Origin: Geosiphon pyriformis
Taxonomy: Eukaryota > Glomeromycota > Glomeromycetes > Archaeosporales > Geosiphonaceae
NCBI GenBank assembly: GCA_016748015.1
Contig: JAAOMT010000708.1
Span: 75,440-139,439 of the forward strand
Reading direction: 5' to 3'
Length of the DNA: 64,000 nt
Both the position numbers and the translations under genes were made by a program. The notes beneath the pieces were generated by a model, which did not search any database, was not told where the DNA came from, and saw nothing but the letters and a program-made list of their open reading frames with translations. Below are positions 61,897 through 64,000 of the stretch, piece by piece. Each line of letters starts with the position of its first letter. Within the stretch, counting starts at the first letter, position 1.

Positions 61897-62949
61897 ATGT
61901 CACTTAGTACAACAGATACCGCAATGTCATTATGTCCTGTCCCCGATTGTGAAAATCAGCTTAGTCCAGGAACACGTCTTTGTGATGTTCATGTAATTTC
62001 TTTATTGCGTAAGTAATTAGATTATCGCTTAACAACTATCGAAGGTTAGAGACTTTCTTAATTTTTCAAAATCTACAGGCCATCAAAACCCATTTCCTGG
62101 AATCCACTTAATTAAGATTCCAGCTAAAAATAAAGAGATTGTTACAATATTTCCACTACCCAAAAATTCACAACGATTCTTATCGCGCGTCACCACAATA
62201 ACTAGTGATTGGAAGAAATCGAACGTGACCGATTTCAGAATTGAAACAGTTGCTGAAATTCACCCAAGTCCATATCAAATTAAAACGTATAATGCCTACA
62301 AAGAACATATCGCAAATTTGAGAGAAGGTAATGGTGGTGCTAACGTGATGGCACTATATCATGGTACCCATCAACATTGTAATCCAATCATTCTGAAAGA
62401 GGATGATAGTGCGCACCCAAAGCCAACTTTATGTAAAAGCAGCGATTGTGGGATTTGTGGGGTAATTCTCAACGGCTTTGATCCCGAAAAGATAGGTAAA
62501 AACGAACGTGGTGAGACCTTTCAAAGATTAGGCATGGGATTTTATTTCGCACCCAACCCTTCTAAGGCGCACTATTATTCTCGTGGGGCGGTTTGTTTTA
62601 TCAAATATCAATTCTTTTAACGAAATTGACCTCTCAACATCAAGATTTAATTTTTTCTCCTTTGATTTTACCATACTAGCAAAAACTTCATCCACACGAT
62701 CCCAACCGTTACACACAAGTGCTTTTACGATGTTTAGTGGTATGCGGCAACCCTTATAATGAGACTGTGGTAAACCAAACACGAACTTCCCCGCCAGCAG
62801 AATATGATTCAGTTTATGGGGGAGTCGGAACGTGTAAGTCTCGCGGACATGGTCCTCTGAATTGGCCAGAGTACGCTGTCTACGATCCGCGAGCAGCCTT
62901 GGCTGTTGAATATATCGTGTATAGCTATAGCTCTACTTCTGAATTCTAA
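61897..62949 (+). CDS. PARP-type ADP-ribosyltransferase with N-terminal Cys motif, three exons
   Basis: Probably transfers ADP-ribose from NAD+ to protein or nucleic acid. Exons: 61897-62008, 62079-62590 and 62680-62949, giving 297 residues. An N-terminal Cys cluster (CPVPDC at 13-18, CDVH at 29-32) looks like a small zinc motif. The PARP catalytic fold follows: YHGT (131-134, the NAD-binding His), GMGFYFAPNPSKAHYYS (189-205, the conserved Tyr), and PEYAVYDPRAAL (271-282), whose Glu sits where the third residue of the H-Y-E triad is expected. A second Cys group (CKSSDCGIC, 156-164) is inserted in between. The frame is open further upstream to an ATG at 61591, which would add 102 residues including a hydrophobic segment; I prefer 61897 because the upstream part looks like UTR. 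Substrate and location are unknown. Confidence 0.85.
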
Positions 62950-63473
62950 ATGTAATCTTTAGGAAGTAAATTTGGCATCTTGATAGCATTAAACAACGTT
63001 TTTGAATAAATGAATCTCATCGTATCCAATGATTTTTTTAAGAGGCAGCAAGTTGCCAAAATTTTTTTCCAATCTTGCATACTATGGGTCAAATTAGCAA
63101 CAATCGACAAAACTTTAGACTGAATTTTAGATTCTAGTTATAATTCCAAATCTAAGACCAAGTCATAACCAATATTCCGATATTCCTTAATAGACTTAAA
63201 TTTCACAACAATAACTGCTCAATAACTACTATTATCATGACACGAACATATTTTAAGCTTCTGGCAACATCGATTACCCGCAGCAAACAAATTTACTTTC
63301 CTTGTTTAGACGTAACAGCACTGCGCCTGAACACACTTTTGCACTCGCCAAAAAGCAATACTGGTTTAAGATGGTATTATGATTATACTATATCAAGGAT
63401 CCAAGGTTGGCATCAAAATACTAAATTGTGAAAAAGTTTCTCTTGTCAGCTATTTCGTTTTCTTGTATTTCAT
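62950..63473. other. Intergenic region before mL54
   Basis: No supported gene. The 64-codon plus frame at 63237-63431 has no recognisable domain and is treated as chance, although its Arg/Leu/Ser content is coding-like. Confidence 0.4.
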
Positions 63474-63926
63474 ATGCAAAATCAATTTCTTACAATTGGT
63501 ATTAAAATCTTGGTAATAAAAATGAAAGCATCAAACACTTTCCTTGGCAAATTACCATTTTCCACCCAACAACGTGGGATTTCGTCCGTCACACGCCCAA
63601 GCCCAAACCCCCTTAAAAATCAATCAAAGGCTGTAGAACTTGCCAATTCATCATCCCAGCAGAAAAGAAATCGAATAAAACCGTCACAACTTGACACTCC
63701 ATCTGCTGCACCTGAGGGTACCATCCTTACTGGCCTTAATTATATGAAAGATGGATCTGATCCAATTGCAAAACCTGATCATGAGTACCCTGATTGGTTG
63801 TGGGATTTGCTTGATCCAGTAAAACAAGCGGCATCAGCAAATGATCCACTCTCTCGTTCTTACCACCGTCGAATTCGCCTACACAATATTCGTAATGCGA
63901 ATTTTGATAAGAATAAGAAAAAGTGA
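63474..63926 (+). CDS. Mitochondrial large-subunit ribosomal protein mL54
   Basis: A component of the mitochondrial ribosome (the family called Mrpl37 in yeast and MRPL54 in animals). The 150-residue frame has an N-terminus rich in Lys, Ser and Arg that suits a mitochondrial targeting signal. The family core is PEGTILTGLNYMKDGSDPI followed by KPDHEYPDWLWDLLDP (about residues 79-115), then a basic tail with SYHRRIRLHNIRNANF. A second ATG at codon 17 (63522, MKASNTFLG) could be the real start and would give a more typical presequence. The gene appears unspliced, unlike its neighbours, though a non-coding 5' exon cannot be excluded. Confidence 0.85.
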   Translation: MQNQFLTIGIKILVIKMKASNTFLGKLPFSTQQRGISSVTRPSPNPLKNQSKAVELANSSSQQKRNRIKPSQLDTPSAAPEGTILTGLNYMKDGSDPIAKPDHEYPDWLWDLLDPVKQAASANDPLSRSYHRRIRLHNIRNANFDKNKKK

Positions 63927-64000
63927 TTGCGAGGCCACGAAGTAGAATTGGACAATTTGAATTTCTGATAATTACGAAAAATATGGTTTGACAAAAATTT

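Noticed and set aside
63237-63431. 64-codon plus frame between the PARP-type and mL54 genes
   Set aside because: No motif, no clear splice partner, and such a length is expected by chance.
45472-64000. Operon-like or cluster function for the six genes
   Set aside because: Separate exon-intron genes on both strands with unrelated housekeeping roles; no shared pathway is visible.

Overview
The window is eukaryotic and most likely fungal. Its genes are split by short GT-AG introns, the base composition is very AT-rich, and the retroelement families are of the type that fills arbuscular mycorrhizal fungal genomes (Glomeromycotina). That placement rests on the look of the retroelement proteins and the gene set; I ran no search, so genus and species are not assigned.

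Region 1 (1-45205) is a dense, nested graveyard of retrotransposons with no intact host gene. Two families alternate. One is a poly(A)/(TAA)-tailed LINE with an RRM+CCHC ORF1 and an ORF2 ordered AP-endonuclease, reverse transcriptase, RNase H, C-terminal zinc knuckle. The other is a Ty3-like LTR element with gag, protease, a Cys-rich module, a dUTPase-like domain, reverse transcriptase and integrase. The layout is: a Ty3-like 5' end leaving the window on the left (1-1286, minus); LINE copy 1 (1287-6738, plus); a LINE 3' fragment (8030-8998); an internally deleted Ty3-like element A (10107-14326, minus); LINE copy 2 (14632-21395, plus); then a three-level nest. In the nest, LINE copy 4 (minus, pieces 21542-22623 and 38897-44600) is split by Ty3-like element B (22620-38900, minus), whose integrase gene is in turn split by LINE copy 3 (24824-31672, plus). 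A LINE tail sits at 45060-45205. All copies are inactivated by stop codons. The changes are dominated by G-to-A and C-to-T transitions, which also change catalytic aspartates to asparagine. Very AT-rich filler separates the elements.

Region 2 (45472-64000) is a gene island with more balanced composition. In order: ribosomal protein eL43 (plus, five exons, first coding exon only the ATG); mitochondrial proline dehydrogenase with an EF-hand (minus, four exons); a Vps9-type Rab5 exchange factor with a C-terminal CUE domain (plus, nine exons); a 1003-residue protein of unknown function with one predicted membrane segment (minus, four exons); a 20-N assembly gap beside a G run; a 4 kb stretch without a convincing gene; a small possible membrane protein interrupted by TGA; a PARP-type ADP-ribosyltransferase (plus, three exons); and mitochondrial ribosomal protein mL54 (plus). 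The proline dehydrogenase and VPS9 genes are divergent and share a 737-base intergenic region. These are ordinary housekeeping genes with no operon-like relation.

The observations most worth following are the dUTPase-like domain and Cys-rich module inside the Ty3-like polyprotein, the systematic loss of catalytic Asp codons by transitions with the matching insertion chronology, and the unknown membrane protein carrying an acidic WxxV motif that resembles an Atg8-interacting motif.
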